9,329 nucleotides of DNA from an uncultured Dehalococcoidia bacterium (GTDB taxonomy: Bacteria > Chloroflexota > Dehalococcoidia > Tepidiformales > Tepidiformaceae), in contig CALFYR010000501.1 of NCBI GenBank assembly GCA_937954195.1, forward strand, positions 1 through 9,329, given 5' to 3'. The notes below the pieces were generated by a model. The model worked only from the letters and a program-made list of their open reading frames with translations, did no database searches and was not told the DNA's origin. This document shows, piece after piece, positions 1-6,716 of this stretch; within the stretch, counting starts at the first letter, position 1; every line of letters begins with the position of its first letter. A program made the translations under genes and the position numbers.

Positions 1-95
1 GAGAACCCCTGTAACTTGAGCGGTTCGCGTGCTCGCCGCTCAATCCACCGCGCCGCCGAAGTGCAGAAACCGCACGCATCGTCGTAGACCAACAC
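1..95 (-). CDS. DCC-family (DUF393) thiol-disulfide oxidoreductase, N-terminal fragment
   Basis: The minus strand reads open from 95 to the window edge and gives about 31 residues beginning VLVYDDACGFCTSAARW. The DxxCxxC pattern (here D-D-A-C-G-F-C) directly after a short hydrophobic beta strand is the hallmark of the DCC/DUF393 family, thioredoxin-like proteins thought to act in thiol-disulfide exchange. The following helix (SAARWIERRA) also fits. The GTG at 93-95 is the first standard start in this frame after the preceding gene; an AGG sits 3 bases upstream, so the ribosome site is weak and the TTG at 90-92 is an alternative. It lies about 59 bases after the EVE gene on the same strand and may be the fourth gene of that transcript. 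The C-terminal part, usually about 100 more residues, is outside the window. The motif is clear; the physiological substrate is unknown. Confidence 0.75.
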   Translation of the reverse strand, partial: MLVYDDACGFCTSAARWIERRAREPLKLQGF

Positions 96-154
96 GTGCC
101 TGTCCGGCGGCCGTTCAGCGCGCGTCGGAGAAGGGTCGCGAAACCAGCTGATGG

Positions 155-607
155 CTAGGCCTTCACCTTCTGTGCTGCCTTCATGTCCTTCATCAGCAGG
201 TCCATGTCTTCCTGGGGGACCTGGTGGAGGTTGCCCTGGTAGGCGAGCGTCCAATTCGCCCGCGGCCACTTCTGGGTCCACTGGAAGCGGTCGTGGTAGG
301 GCTCGGCGTCCAGCCACTGGTCCTCATCGAGCACGATCACCGGCTCGATCCCGGCCCGGAACGGGTACATCTCGTTCGGCTTCTTGTCGCTCTGCCAGAT
401 GCGTGTTTGCTCTTCCACCACGTCGCTCGTGACCTTCGCGATTGCCGCGAACTGCTTCCGGCCGGTCACGTAGAACGCGAGCAGGTCGCCGGGTTTGATG
501 CTGTTTGCCATGTTGCGCCGCGTGCTTTTGAAGCCGTGGCGAGTGAATCCCATCTCCCGTGTCTTGCCGAAAATCTCCGGGCCGCCTACCACAATCCAGT
601 TAGCCAT
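155..607 (-). CDS. EVE domain-containing protein
   Basis: This 150-residue protein is a complete, single EVE domain of the PUA-like fold, near the usual family length. It opens with ANWIVVGGPEIF, followed by a G-F-x-x-H-G-F-K-S-T-R-R-N-M-A region (residues 20-34), the P-G-D-x-L-A-F-Y-V-T-G strand (39-49), and the C-terminal KWPRANWTLAYQGNLHQVP block (113-131). These W/Y/F-rich elements line the base-binding pocket in known EVE and YTH-like domains. Family members are thought to recognise modified bases in DNA or RNA, and some are fused to restriction enzymes; this one stands alone, so its ligand is unknown. The ATG at 605-607 is well supported by AAAGGAGG five bases upstream. The gene begins 24 bases after ribD and is probably co-transcribed with it. 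No restriction or methylase gene is visible beside it. Confidence 0.9.
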   Translation of the reverse strand: MANWIVVGGPEIFGKTREMGFTRHGFKSTRRNMANSIKPGDLLAFYVTGRKQFAAIAKVTSDVVEEQTRIWQSDKKPNEMYPFRAGIEPVIVLDEDQWLDAEPYHDRFQWTQKWPRANWTLAYQGNLHQVPQEDMDLLMKDMKAAQKVKA

Positions 608-612
608 CGTGG

Positions 613-620
613 CCTCCTTT
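613..620 (-). promoter_or_regulatory. Shine-Dalgarno site of the EVE gene
   Basis: The minus strand carries AAAGGAGG ending five bases before the ATG at 607. It is the strongest ribosome site in the window and fixes the EVE start. It lies between the ribD stop and the EVE ATG, so the EVE protein may be translated efficiently even though it is downstream in the transcript. Confidence 0.8.
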
Positions 621-631
621 GCCTTCGAACG

Positions 632-1726
632 TCACAGGGCGAGCCGTTGCGCCCACGACCCAGTGTACCCGCGCACAAGCACGTCCGGGGGCAGCGCCTC
701 GATGACGGTTTCCCCAAGCGTGAGCGGCCCCGCGCCGGGAAGCTCAAGCGCGATGCCGTGCTCGCCGAGAATCCGTGGAGCAACGTAGGCGTGGACTTCG
801 TCCACGTGCCCGCCTTCGAACAGGGAAGCGAGCACCACCGGCCCACCTTCCGCGATGAGCGAGAGGATGCCGCGCCGTCCGAGCGTGTCGAGCAGCTGGT
901 CCAGGTTCACGCCCATGTCGCCCGGCTCCAGGTCCAGGAGCGTCGTGCCCTCCGCGGTCATGGCCTCACGCCACTCGCGCGGCGCATCCGTCGTCGTCGC
1001 GACGATGGCTTTCCCCGCCGGGCCGAACACACGGGAACCGGGCGGTGTCCGCCCACGCGCATCAAGTACCACCCGGACCGGCTGGCGTTGTGCTTCGGCC
1101 CCACCGGGCCGTGCCGTCAGGGCCGGGTCATCCGCGATGACGGTGCCGCTGCCCACCATGATGGCGTCCACCCAATCGCGGTCGGCATGGGCCCGCGCGA
1201 GGGCGGCATCGCTCGTCAGCCAGCGTATGCCGGCCGCCGGGGCGCCAACCTTCCCGTCGAGGCTCACGGCGAACTTGGCGATCACGTACGGCCGGCCGGT
1301 CGCGCGGAACTTCAGGTAGGGGCGGAGCAACTCGGTCACCGCCTCGGCGCCATCCCCAACCTCCACCTCAATGCCCGCCTCCCGGAGCCGGGCGACTCCC
1401 GGCCCGCCGACATGGGGGTCCAGAATGCCGATGACCACCTTCGCCACTCCGGCCGCGACGATCGCCTCGGAACACGGCGGCGTCTTCTTCCCTTCGAACG
1501 GCACGCACGGTTCGAGCGTCGTGTAGAGCGTCGTGCCCCGCGCGTCCACGTTCGCCAGCGCCGAAGCCTCCGCATGTGGTCCGCCATAGGGCGAAGTCGC
1601 GCCAACGGAGATGACTTCGCCATCGCGGGTGATCGCCGCGCCGACCCACGGGTTGGGGCTCGTGCGTCCACGCGCGGCCCGGGCCGCTTCGATCGCGCGC
1701 CGCATCGGCTCAGAAGGTTCGGTCAT
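632..1726 (-). CDS. ribD: Bifunctional riboflavin biosynthesis protein RibD (deaminase/reductase)
   Basis: This 364-residue protein has the normal two-domain length of RibD. It catalyses steps two and three of riboflavin synthesis in the cytoplasm: deamination of the diamino-hydroxy-phosphoribosylaminopyrimidine, then NADPH-dependent reduction of the ribosyl group. The N-terminal cytidine-deaminase-like domain (about 5-140) shows SPNPWVGA (23-30), the zinc-site H-A-E at 51-53 with the catalytic Glu, and Cys74 and Cys85 in E-P-C-x10-C. The C-terminal DHFR-like reductase domain (about 145-360) shows GRPYVIAKFAVSLDGKV, DAIMVGSGTVIADDP (187-201), LDARGRTP and the substrate/NADPH-binding EGGP (293-296). 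The gap between zinc cysteines is ten residues rather than the usual eight, and the common His after the first Cys is absent. Start ATG 1724-1726; only a weak GAG precedes it. It lies 39 bases after the SufR-like gene. No other rib gene is in view, so the pathway is split in this genome. Confidence 0.93.
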   Translation of the reverse strand: MTEPSEPMRRAIEAARAARGRTSPNPWVGAAITRDGEVISVGATSPYGGPHAEASALANVDARGTTLYTTLEPCVPFEGKKTPPCSEAIVAAGVAKVVIGILDPHVGGPGVARLREAGIEVEVGDGAEAVTELLRPYLKFRATGRPYVIAKFAVSLDGKVGAPAAGIRWLTSDAALARAHADRDWVDAIMVGSGTVIADDPALTARPGGAEAQRQPVRVVLDARGRTPPGSRVFGPAGKAIVATTTDAPREWREAMTAEGTTLLDLEPGDMGVNLDQLLDTLGRRGILSLIAEGGPVVLASLFEGGHVDEVHAYVAPRILGEHGIALELPGAGPLTLGETVIEALPPDVLVRGYTGSWAQRLAL

Positions 1727-1765
1727 CGCTCAAGGGTAGCGGAGGGAGTGGCGGATGGCTCGGCG

Positions 1766-2434
1766 CTAGCGGCGCTCGCTCTCCTCATAGTCAATCTCAT
1801 ACGTGCAGACCGCGTCACCTTCAAGCCGGTGCGCGCTGCGCGCGATCGACGAGCCCGGCAGCACTTCGACGATTGCCGTGCATTCGGCCTCGCAGATCTC
1901 CGGGTGGTTGCGTGCGATGTTGAGCAGCGGGCAGTGCCGGAGCGTCAGCCGGGCGGGCCCGTTGTCGAGCACTTCGAGTTCCGGGAAGTAGCCATACCGT
2001 TCAATGAGCGCGTGGACCTCGAGCAGGCGTTCGGCCCGCGACCGCGCCGAAACGCGCTGCAGCGCCTGTTCCACCTGGAACCCGACGAGCCGTTCGAAGA
2101 CGCGCTCCTTAATGGCCGGGTCTTCCGCCTCTATGGCCGCGAGGAAGATGTTCGCCACCTGCGCGTACTGCTGCGGAAATAGGTCCTCGCCCTGGCCGGT
2201 GAGGCGGAATACGTGGCGCGGCCGCCCCGGCCCTTCGCGCAGTTTCATGTATGACACCAGGCCCTGCGCCTCTAGCGAGAGCAGGTGCTGGCGGACCGCG
2301 CCGGGGGAGAGGTACGTTTCGCGGGCGAGCTGTTCGGTCGTCGCCTCACCGCGGTTCTTGATTGCGACGAGGAGCATCTGCCGAGTGGAACTCAGGAATT
2401 CAAGGCTGCCCGTGCGCGAACTAGAGCCAAGCAC
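1766..2434 (-). CDS. SufR-like Fe-S-sensing winged-helix transcriptional regulator
   Basis: A 222-residue regulator. Residues 14-78 form a winged helix: recognition helix in Y-L-S-P-G-A-V-R-Q-H-L-L-S-L-E-A-Q-G-L-V (41-60), then G-P-G-R-P-R-H-V-F-R-L-T (68-79), both close to SufR-type repressors of Fe-S assembly genes. The C-terminal sensory half has cysteines at 168, 181, 185 and 210. SufR proteins are described with C-x12-C-x13-C-x14-C; here 168, 181 and 210 fit that spacing exactly, the third position (195) is Ser, and an extra Cys sits at 185. Metal-cluster binding is therefore likely but not certain. The start is GTG at 2432-2434, because an in-frame TGA lies just upstream and GGTGA is six bases before it; Met20 is an alternative. 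No suf genes are in the window. It heads the ribD-EVE-DCC gene group and is divergent from sbcD, so its own promoter and perhaps its operator lie in 2435-2720. Confidence 0.82.
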   Translation of the reverse strand: MLGSSSRTGSLEFLSSTRQMLLVAIKNRGEATTEQLARETYLSPGAVRQHLLSLEAQGLVSYMKLREGPGRPRHVFRLTGQGEDLFPQQYAQVANIFLAAIEAEDPAIKERVFERLVGFQVEQALQRVSARSRAERLLEVHALIERYGYFPELEVLDNGPARLTLRHCPLLNIARNHPEICEAECTAIVEVLPGSSIARSAHRLEGDAVCTYEIDYEESERR

Positions 2435-2720
2435 GGATTTTCACCATACGTGCGTTCCGCAGATAGGTCGACCGGGCGAGACAACGGTCTTTCGGCATGG
2501 GCACGCTCCGGGGCTGAGCGATTCTGGGCGGATTCACCCGCGTGATACCCGCACCGCAGCAATGCCCGGATGATTCGCCTCGCCTATCGCCCGGGGAAAT
2601 AAGGGAACTCCCGAATAAAGTGGCACAAGGCAATTCTTTCCGTCTTTACGAAGAAATCCCGCGACACACCCGCGGCTTCCGTTCGCGTTCGCACGCATGT
2701 TCTGGTAGGCTCGCCCAAGC
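2435..2720. promoter_or_regulatory. Divergent intergenic region between the SufR-like gene and sbcD
   Basis: This 286-base gap must carry promoters for both directions. I see no convincing protein in it. It contains an AT-richer patch at about 2594-2660, the most likely sbcD promoter side, though no clean -35/-10 pair is visible. On the minus strand TTGTCT and TATCTG lie upstream of the regulator gene but are only 13 bases apart, so they are a poor promoter. Small inverted repeats are present: GCACG-N13-CGTGC (2431-2453, spanning the regulator start codon), TCAC-N4-GTGA (2534-2545) and TTCTT-N12-AAGAA (2634-2655). I found no CAAC-N6-GTTG of the cyanobacterial SufR type and no clear LexA box by eye. 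Confidence 0.5.
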
Positions 2721-3848
2721 ATGGTCCGGTTTCTGCATACGTCGGACTGGCAGCTGGGGATGACCCGGCATTTCCTGCGACCCGCCGCGCAGGCCCGCTT
2801 CACCGACGCCCGCATCGAAGCCATTCGCACCATCGGCCGCATTGCGCGGGACGAAGGCTGCGCATTCGTGGCGGTCGCGGGCGACGTGTTCGAAAGCAAC
2901 CTGGTGGACCGCGGGGTGCTCTCCCGTGCCCTCGAGGCCATGCGCGAGGCGGCCATCACGTTTTACCTGCTTCCCGGCAATCACGATGCGCTCAGCCCGG
3001 GCTCCGTCTGGCTCTCGGCCGCGTTCGAATCCAACCGTCCGCCGAACGTGCACGTCCTGACGGAACAGCCTGTCGAGGTCGCGCCCGGCGAATGGCTGGT
3101 GGGCGCACCCTACCGGTCTCGCAAGGCGAGCGGCGATCCGCTTGCCGGCGCCCTCGAACGCTGCGCGAGCCTCGCGGGCACGTGTGTAGTCATCGGCCAT
3201 GGGCAGGTCGAATCGCTGGTCCCGGATGTTGGTCAGGCCGGGATTATCGGCCTCGAACCGCTGCGCGATTCCTTCGCGAACGGCAACGTTGCCTACGTTG
3301 GCCTCGGCGATCGCCATTCGCGAACGGATGTCGGCCTGGGTGGCCAGGCCTGGTATTCCGGCGCCCCCGAACCCACCGACTATGACGAAGACGACCCGGG
3401 GTGGGTCCTGGCTGTCGATACGGCGAATGGCCAGTGCGATGTCCGCAGTCATCGCGTCGCGACGTGGAAGTTCGTGCGGGAGACATTCCCGTTTGGCGAG
3501 CGCGGCGATGTCACGCGGCTCCGAACCTGGCTCGATGGGCTCCCCTCCAAGGACCGGACGATCGTGAAGCTCTCCTTCGTTGGGACGCTCAGCCTAGCGG
3601 GCCGGACCGAGCTCGACGGGGTGCTCGACCACTTCTCCGACACGTTCGCGGCAATTGAACGCTGGGAACGCCACACCGACCTGGCGGTGGTCGCCGATGA
3701 CGCCGACTTTGGCGAACTTGGGCTGCACGGGTTTGCGTCGCTCGCGGCGGAAGAGCTTGCCGGCCTCGCCGCCGATCCCGGCATCGCAGGTCGAACCGCC
3801 CAGGATGCGCTGGCGCTCCTGCACCGGCTCGCGAAGGGGGCGGCATGA
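2721..3848 (+). CDS. sbcD: SbcD/Mre11-type metallophosphoesterase, DNA exonuclease subunit
   Basis: A 375-residue cytoplasmic nuclease subunit, expected to work with the adjacent SbcC ATPase in trimming DNA ends and hairpins. Phosphoesterase motifs run in order: T-S-D-W-Q-L-G (7-13), G-D-V-F-E (54-58), G-N-H-D (86-89), G-H at 159-160, and L-G-D-R-H-S (195-200). In the usual form motif I is D-x-H and the last motif is G-H-x-H; here they are D-x-Q (Gln11) and G-D-x-H (Asp197), while the other ligands are kept. Both substitutes can still bind metal, and I recall 'DWQLGM' and 'LGD+HS' from many actinobacterial homologues, so this looks like a subtype rather than a dead enzyme. The C-terminal capping region (about 235-375) is not diagnostic. 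The start ATG is preceded by a distant, weak AGG. The stop overlaps the sbcC start as ATGA, implying translational coupling. Confidence 0.88.
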   Translation: MVRFLHTSDWQLGMTRHFLRPAAQARFTDARIEAIRTIGRIARDEGCAFVAVAGDVFESNLVDRGVLSRALEAMREAAITFYLLPGNHDALSPGSVWLSAAFESNRPPNVHVLTEQPVEVAPGEWLVGAPYRSRKASGDPLAGALERCASLAGTCVVIGHGQVESLVPDVGQAGIIGLEPLRDSFANGNVAYVGLGDRHSRTDVGLGGQAWYSGAPEPTDYDEDDPGWVLAVDTANGQCDVRSHRVATWKFVRETFPFGERGDVTRLRTWLDGLPSKDRTIVKLSFVGTLSLAGRTELDGVLDHFSDTFAAIERWERHTDLAVVADDADFGELGLHGFASLAAEELAGLAADPGIAGRTAQDALALLHRLAKGAA

Positions 3849-6646
3849 GGTTCGAACGCGTCGTCATCCGCAACTTCCGCGCCATCCGCGAGTATCGGCT
3901 GGAGTTGCCGCGCCAGGGCGTCGTCGTCATCGAAGGCGAGAACGAGCTCGGCAAGTCGAGCATCGCCGAGGCGCTCTGGATGGTCTTCGAGTACCCGGAC
4001 TCCTCGGAGAACGAGCGCGTCCGCGCCGTGAAGCCGGTGGACCGGGACGCCGGCGCCGAAATCGAGGTGACGGTTTCGACCGGGCCGTATCGCTTCGAGT
4101 ACCGCAAGCGTTATCACCGGAACCACCAGACCCTGCTTCGGATCGAATCGCCCAGCCGGGAGGACCTGACCGGCCGCGAAGCACATGATCGTGTCCGCCA
4201 CATCCTGGAAGAGACTACCGATGTCGCCCTTTGGGAAGCGCTGCGCATGCTCCAGGGCGAAGCACTCGATGAAGTGAGCATCGGCGGGAACCTCTCGATT
4301 GCGAAAGCGCTCGATGAGGCCGCTATCAGCAGCCTCGGCGGCGAACGTGAGCAGACCCTCTTCGAGCGCGTTGAAGGCGAATATCTCCTCTACTTCACTC
4401 GCACGGGCCGGGAGAACAAGGAATACACTACCCGGCGCGACGCCGTGCAGCGCCACCAAACCGAATCCGCCCGGCTTGATGCCCAACTCCGCGAACTGGA
4501 AGCGATGGCCGACCGCTGCGGCTCCCTCGATGAGACGATCGGCCGCCTCCGTGGCGAACGTGAACGGGCTGCTGCGGCCCGCGCGGAACTTGAAGATCGG
4601 GCCCGGGCACGCGACGAGGCAGCCGCATCGGTCCGGGAACTCGAGGCAGCCCTCGCCGTCGCACAGTCCCGCCTCGGCAGCGCGAACGCGCTCCAGGAAC
4701 GCCGCACCGACGCCGCAGCCGAGGTTGCCCGGCTGGCCACGAGCATCGATACCCGCCGTGCGGCGCTCGGCGATGCGAGTGCCCGGCTCTCCGTCTTCGA
4801 GAACGCGTTTGCCGAGGCCGAGCAGCAGGTCGCGGCCGCCCGCGAGAAGCTCGCAAAGGTTGTCGCCGCCGTCGAAGTCGCTCAGGGCGATTACAGCTAC
4901 ATGCACGAACAACTCCAGGTCCAGCAGATGACCGCTCGGCTCGAACGTGTCCGCGCGGCTCAGCAAAAGATCCGTGCCGCCGCTGAATTCCTGAACTCCT
5001 GCGCCGTCAATCCGCGGATCATCACCGAGCTGGAGGACGCCGAACGCGCCATCGCCATCGATCAGGCCCGCCTGGAGGCCGAGGAAGCCCGCGTCGAAGT
5101 CCTCGCGCCATCCGACGTCACTATTGAGGTGGATGGCGCGACGCGGGGGGTGCCATCCGACGGCCTCAACATCCCCGTCTCCTCCACGACATCAATTCGC
5201 GTTCCCGGCGGCATCGAGGTGCGGGTCTCCGCCGGGAAGTCGGTCGCCGATGTTCAGCGTCGCCTGAATGCCGCCGTTCGCGCCTTCGAACAGCGGTGCC
5301 GCGACCTCAACGTCAGCGGCCTGGAGGAGGCTCGCGCGCTCGAACAGCAGCGTGCCGAGGCCGTTGCCGAGCGTCGCCATCTTGAATCCCAGGTGCGCGC
5401 GGACCTCGACGACCTCTCTTCGCCGGATGACCTCGCGGCGAAGATCGAGCGGGATCGCCAGCGGGGCCTCCGCCACACCGAAACGCGAAAAGCCGTGGCC
5501 CCTATGCCCGCCACGCTGCAGGAAGCCCGCGACCGCGCCAACTCGGCCCGCGAAGCCGAAACTCGCGCGCGGAACGAGCTTGCTCCCCTGGAAGCAGCGC
5601 TCCGTGCCGCACAGAACGGCGCCATCTCTGCCGCCGACCGCGTCCGATCCATCGAACGCGAGCTGGAAGCCGATACCGCCCAGCGTGAACGCCAGGAGGA
5701 GTGGCTCGCCAGCCGCCGCGCCGAACTCGCGGATGATGCCCTTGCCCTGGAATGCCGTGAAGCCGCGGACGCGGTCGCTGCCGCCGATAGCCGCCTGAAC
5801 GAGGCGCGCGAGCATCTCGCAGCGCTGCCGGACGTTGCCGCCGATGTCGCAGAAGCCCAATCACGCGAGGTTGCTTTCGCGACGCAGCTCCGCCAGGCCG
5901 AGGATGAGCTGAACCGCCTCACCGGCGCGCTCGCTCATGCCGGGGAATCGGGTCTCCATCAGCAGCGTGAACGCGCACTTTCGGATCAGGCCGCCGCCGA
6001 AACGGAGCTCGATGCGTTCAGCCAGCGCGCCGATGCCGCCCGCATGCTCTTCGAGACCATGAAGCGCTACCGCGAGGCGGCCCAGCGCTCCTATGCCCGC
6101 CCGCTGGAAGAGCGCCTGAACGAACTCGGACGGCGAGTCTTCAACACCACCTTCGCCGTCGAGCTCGATGCCGACCTGAAGATCGCCCGCCGCACGCTCG
6201 ATGGCACAACGCTCGATTTCCGGCAGCTGAGTGGGGGCGCAAAGGAGCAGTTGGGAATCCTGATGCGGCTCGCCTGCGCCTCGCTCGTCAGCGAAGCCGG
6301 CGGGGTCCCGCTCGTCCTCGACGACGTGCTCGGCTGGTCCGACCCGCAGCGCGTGCAACGGCTCGGCCGTGTGCTCGCCGATGCGGGGAGCAACGTCCAG
6401 GTCATCCTCCTGACGTGCACTCCCGACCGATTCGTCAGCGTTGCTCCCAGCACCGTTATCTCCCTCCCATCAGGGCGCGTGCGCACTATCGATGCGGAGG
6501 GCGGCGGCGTGGTCCAGCGGGAGGTCGCCACCCCCGCCGCACCCACGAGACGCCCATCGCTGCGCCCTCGTGAGCCTGAGCCAGCCGGCGCCGCCCGCCA
6601 GGCCGGCTTCGACCTTTTCGACGCCGGCCCTTCGCCAAGGAACTAA
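3845..6646 (+). CDS. sbcC: SbcC/Rad50-like coiled-coil ATPase
   Basis: A 933-residue SMC-like ATPase, partner of SbcD; ATP binding and hydrolysis would open and close the complex on DNA ends. The N-terminal ATPase half begins with FERVVIRNFRAI and has Walker A G-E-N-E-L-G-K-S (31-38). Long Ala/Glu/Arg-rich coiled coils cover about 200-415 and 467-750. The C-terminal half has the ABC signature L-S-G-G-A-K-E-Q (795-802) and Walker B V-P-L-V-L-D-D (821-827), with Asp in place of the usual final Glu, as seen in YhaN-like relatives. There is no CxxC zinc hook: cysteines at 225, 386, 484, 637, 811 and 858 are isolated. Instead residues about 417-465 between the coils are Val/Ile/Gly/Ser-rich and look like a small beta domain. 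The tail after about 890 is Pro/Arg-rich and probably disordered, ending in GFDLFDAGPSPRN. It is somewhat shorter than E. coli SbcC. Its start overlaps the sbcD stop by four bases. Confidence 0.88.
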   Translation: MRFERVVIRNFRAIREYRLELPRQGVVVIEGENELGKSSIAEALWMVFEYPDSSENERVRAVKPVDRDAGAEIEVTVSTGPYRFEYRKRYHRNHQTLLRIESPSREDLTGREAHDRVRHILEETTDVALWEALRMLQGEALDEVSIGGNLSIAKALDEAAISSLGGEREQTLFERVEGEYLLYFTRTGRENKEYTTRRDAVQRHQTESARLDAQLRELEAMADRCGSLDETIGRLRGERERAAAARAELEDRARARDEAAASVRELEAALAVAQSRLGSANALQERRTDAAAEVARLATSIDTRRAALGDASARLSVFENAFAEAEQQVAAAREKLAKVVAAVEVAQGDYSYMHEQLQVQQMTARLERVRAAQQKIRAAAEFLNSCAVNPRIITELEDAERAIAIDQARLEAEEARVEVLAPSDVTIEVDGATRGVPSDGLNIPVSSTTSIRVPGGIEVRVSAGKSVADVQRRLNAAVRAFEQRCRDLNVSGLEEARALEQQRAEAVAERRHLESQVRADLDDLSSPDDLAAKIERDRQRGLRHTETRKAVAPMPATLQEARDRANSAREAETRARNELAPLEAALRAAQNGAISAADRVRSIERELEADTAQRERQEEWLASRRAELADDALALECREAADAVAAADSRLNEAREHLAALPDVAADVAEAQSREVAFATQLRQAEDELNRLTGALAHAGESGLHQQRERALSDQAAAETELDAFSQRADAARMLFETMKRYREAAQRSYARPLEERLNELGRRVFNTTFAVELDADLKIARRTLDGTTLDFRQLSGGAKEQLGILMRLACASLVSEAGGVPLVLDDVLGWSDPQRVQRLGRVLADAGSNVQVILLTCTPDRFVSVAPSTVISLPSGRVRTIDAEGGGVVQREVATPAAPTRRPSLRPREPEPAGAARQAGFDLFDAGPSPRN

Positions 6647-6670
6647 CCGCTTGCCCGTCGTTTTGAGACC

Positions 6671-6695
6671 TAATATCATCACCGCACAAGTGATA
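6671..6695 (+). promoter_or_regulatory. Candidate znuA promoter -10 and overlapping operator
   Basis: The 70-base gap between sbcC and znuA contains TAATAT at 6671-6676, a good -10-like hexamer in otherwise GC-rich DNA. Immediately after it, ATCAC-N7-GTGAT (6678-6694) is a perfect five-base-arm inverted repeat, which can also be read as TATCA-N12-TGATA (6674-6695). A repressor bound there would cover the expected transcription start, as metal-dependent repressors of uptake operons often do. It does not match the Zur or DtxR boxes I know. No convincing -35 is seen: TTGCCC at 6651 is only 14 bases away. Inference only. Confidence 0.4.
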
Positions 6696-6704
6696 CTTCC
6701 TCTC

Positions 6705-6708
6705 AGGA
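6705..6708 (+). promoter_or_regulatory. Ribosome binding site fixing the znuA start
   Basis: AGGA ends eight bases before the ATG at 6717. It decides between this start and in-frame upstream starts inside sbcC, of which the first is at 6441. Confidence 0.65.
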
Positions 6709-6716
6709 CGGCGCTC

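Noticed and set aside
224..2182. A 652-codon open frame on the plus strand
   Set aside because: It is antisense to the EVE, ribD and regulator genes, has no recognisable domain and is rich in Arg, Pro, Ala and His, as expected for a shadow of GC-rich codons.
2421..2447. Eight-codon frame MVKIRAWL overlapping the regulator start, as a possible leader peptide
   Set aside because: It has no good ribosome site and no regulatory residue pattern; its GGTGA is better explained as the ribosome site for the GTG start.
2435..2720. A LexA/SOS box or cyanobacterial SufR box between the divergent genes
   Set aside because: No GAAC-N4-GTTC, CTGT-N8-ACAG or CAAC-N6-GTTG arrangement was found by eye.
3282..3293. 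Perfect palindrome GGCAACGTTGCC
   Set aside because: It lies inside sbcD and encodes conserved-looking residues; 12-base palindromes arise by chance in GC-rich coding DNA.
3449..4966. A 505-codon minus-strand open frame opposite sbcD/sbcC
   Set aside because: Both real genes have clear family motifs; this frame has none and crosses their junction. It is a GC-driven antisense shadow.
6441..6716. Upstream in-frame extension of znuA
   Set aside because: It overlaps the sbcC coding end in another frame, and the lipoprotein signal peptide and ribosome site place the start at 6717.
6647..6716. A transcription terminator after sbcC
   Set aside because: No GC-rich stem followed by a T run is visible in the gap, so read-through into znuA remains possible.
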